In this document: one piece after another, positions 6,674 to 7,314 of the stretch | How positions within the stretch are numbered: the stretch's first letter is position 1 | How the letters are laid out: the number at the start of each line of letters is the position of its first letter | Assembly (NCBI GenBank): GCA_013152765.1 | Contig: JAADFT010000233.1 | Location: 1-7,314, forward strand | Direction: 5' to 3' | DNA from: Calditrichota bacterium | GTDB lineage: Bacteria; Zhuqueibacterota; Zhuqueibacteria; Oleimicrobiales; Geothermoviventaceae | DNA: 7,314 nt | Notes under the pieces: generated by a model | Database searches by the model: none | What the model was told of the DNA's origin: nothing | Seen by the model: the letters and a program-made list of their open reading frames with translations, nothing else | Program-made: the position numbers and the translations under genes

Positions 6674-6937
6674 TCAATAAGTCGCCGCGTAAAAGAGACC
6701 GACGACCAGCAGGTACATCACGAAGAGTCCCACGAACACGAGCGACGTGAAGTTGCTGACCAGAGCGCCGGCTTTCTCACCCAGAAGTCGCTTGAAGGTA
6801 CGTACTACGTGCAGGTACCAGAAGAACACGATGAGCACCAGAGGAACAGCCCCAGCCAGGTAAATGCCGATCATCACGACGTGGTTGCGCAGGGGCACGG
6901 CTTCCCGAACCACTGTGACAGCTCCCATGGTGCCCAT
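6674..6937 (-). CDS. Small membrane protein of unknown function, N terminus uncertain
   Basis: I do not recognise a family. From the ATG at 6937 the protein has 87 residues with two strong hydrophobic segments: HVVMIGIYLAGAVPLVLIVF followed by FWYLHVVRTFKR, and FTSLVFVGLFVMYLLVVGLF near the C terminus. A short charged loop (KRLLGEKAG) lies between them. The ATG has no ribosome binding site. Upstream in the same frame, the sequence encodes VFSFLAFVFGLAMGTMGAV, an obvious further membrane helix, but there is no ATG, GTG or TTG before the in-frame stop at 6992-6994. A strong AGGAGG at 7001-7006 with a TTG at 6995 lies one base out of frame. The true protein is therefore probably about 105 residues with three helices, interrupted by a one-base insertion. 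It may be a monocistronic gene convergent with trmO. Confidence 0.65.
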   Translation of the reverse strand: MGTMGAVTVVREAVPLRNHVVMIGIYLAGAVPLVLIVFFWYLHVVRTFKRLLGEKAGALVSNFTSLVFVGLFVMYLLVVGLFYAATY

Positions 6938-6992
6938 CGCGAGACCGAATACGAAAGCCAGGAAGGAAAATACGGGTAAGCTGGCTGGTTTT

Positions 6993-7006
6993 CAACGGGT
7001 CCTCCT
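6993..7006 (-). promoter_or_regulatory. Ribosome binding site and TTG start out of frame with the small membrane gene
   Basis: On the minus strand AGGAGG (7001-7006) is followed after five bases by TTG (6993-6995) and then AAAA (6989-6992). Reading one A fewer joins this start to the hydrophobic N-terminal extension of the gene at 6674-6937 (MKPASLPVFSFLAF...). In the given sequence the TTG frame leads into a different, non-hydrophobic reading (LPGFRIRSRDGHHG). Confidence 0.5.
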
Positions 7007-7291
7007 GTTTCGAAATTGGACAGTCAAGATGCCATTCGGAGCCTGCGGAAACTGATTTCGCGCCTACGCTTGCAAACACCGTGCTAACTCTTGGCGATCT
7101 TGCTGCTTTTGGAGGAACGCACTCCCTGGAGAGTAGCGTTGCTCTGATCTACACCTGAAAATTCCCTGTGGGCTCATTTGCTGCCCAGGGACTCCCTGCA
7201 TTTTGCGCGCAGACAGGGGCATGCAGCATCGGGTGGTGGACTTGCACTTTCGTTGGGGAGCCGAGACTGTTGGGCCAAGGAGGTGCTTGGA
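7007..7291. other. Divergent intergenic region with a bulged hairpin, no gene seen
   Basis: No coding region is supported in these 285 bases. One structure stands out: ccc 7164-7166 and tgggc 7169-7173 pair with gccca 7183-7187 and ggg 7188-7190 around a nine-base loop, with a two-base bulge. A smaller stem, caggg-act-ccctg, overlaps its 3' side at 7187-7199. The region must hold the promoters for the minus-strand membrane gene and the plus-strand gene at 7292, but I could not pick convincing -35/-10 pairs. Confidence 0.4.
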
Positions 7292-7314
7292 ATGGAACGG
7301 ATTGGATTCATTGG
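7292..7314 (+). CDS. Start of a probable NAD(P)-binding dehydrogenase, 3' end cut off by the window
   Basis: Only seven full codons are visible, MERIGFI, plus gg of the next. A strong AGGAGG at 7278-7283 sits eight bases before the ATG, so the start is credible. Hydrophobic IGFI directly after the start, with a following Gly codon, is how Rossmann-fold enzymes such as the 3-hydroxyisobutyrate/6-phosphogluconate dehydrogenase family or pyrroline-5-carboxylate reductase begin. The family is a guess from very few residues; the start itself is well supported. Confidence 0.55.

Overview
The window reads as a chromosomal stretch from a moderately GC-rich bacterium. No rRNA, tRNA, phage, IS element or CRISPR array is visible. 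The lineage cannot be fixed from the sequence. The short tandem repeats between convergent genes, strong AGGAGG ribosome binding sites paired with TTG starts, and a MenA-type prenyltransferase would fit Acidobacteriota or a similar phylum, but that is an inference from general resemblance only.

Layout. (1) Bases 3-932: 5'-truncated aldo/keto reductase, plus strand. (2) Bases 931-1030: repeat cluster that fills the gap between the convergent stops of the reductase and the next gene. (3) Bases 1026-1583, minus strand: unrecognised soluble protein of 185 aa. (4) Bases 1584-1862: divergent intergenic region with a weak promoter candidate. (5) Bases 1863-6468: a tight plus-strand cluster, probably one operon. 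It holds a flavin-type split-barrel domain fused to a UbiA/MenA-like prenyltransferase, a CPBP-family membrane protease, a ClC chloride channel/transporter with CBS and TrkA-C domains, and a TrmO-type tRNA methyltransferase whose ATG overlaps the ClC stop. (6) Bases 6469-6673: convergent intergenic region with a strong hairpin/palindrome. (7) Bases 6674-6937, minus strand: small membrane protein whose proper start appears to lie out of frame at 6995. (8) Bases 7007-7291: no gene recognised. (9) Bases 7292-7314: first seven codons of a probable NAD(P)-binding dehydrogenase.

The cluster joins quinone-type lipid prenylation, a membrane protease, anion transport and tRNA modification. I see no single pathway joining them. 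The most notable points are the PPOX-UbiA fusion, the ClC gene broken by an apparent one-base loss in a G run, the second likely one-base problem at the start of the small membrane gene, and the tandem 33-bp repeats. Two homopolymer-associated frame breaks in 7.3 kb make consensus error a serious alternative to real gene decay. I found no convincing sign of a wholly new biological system.
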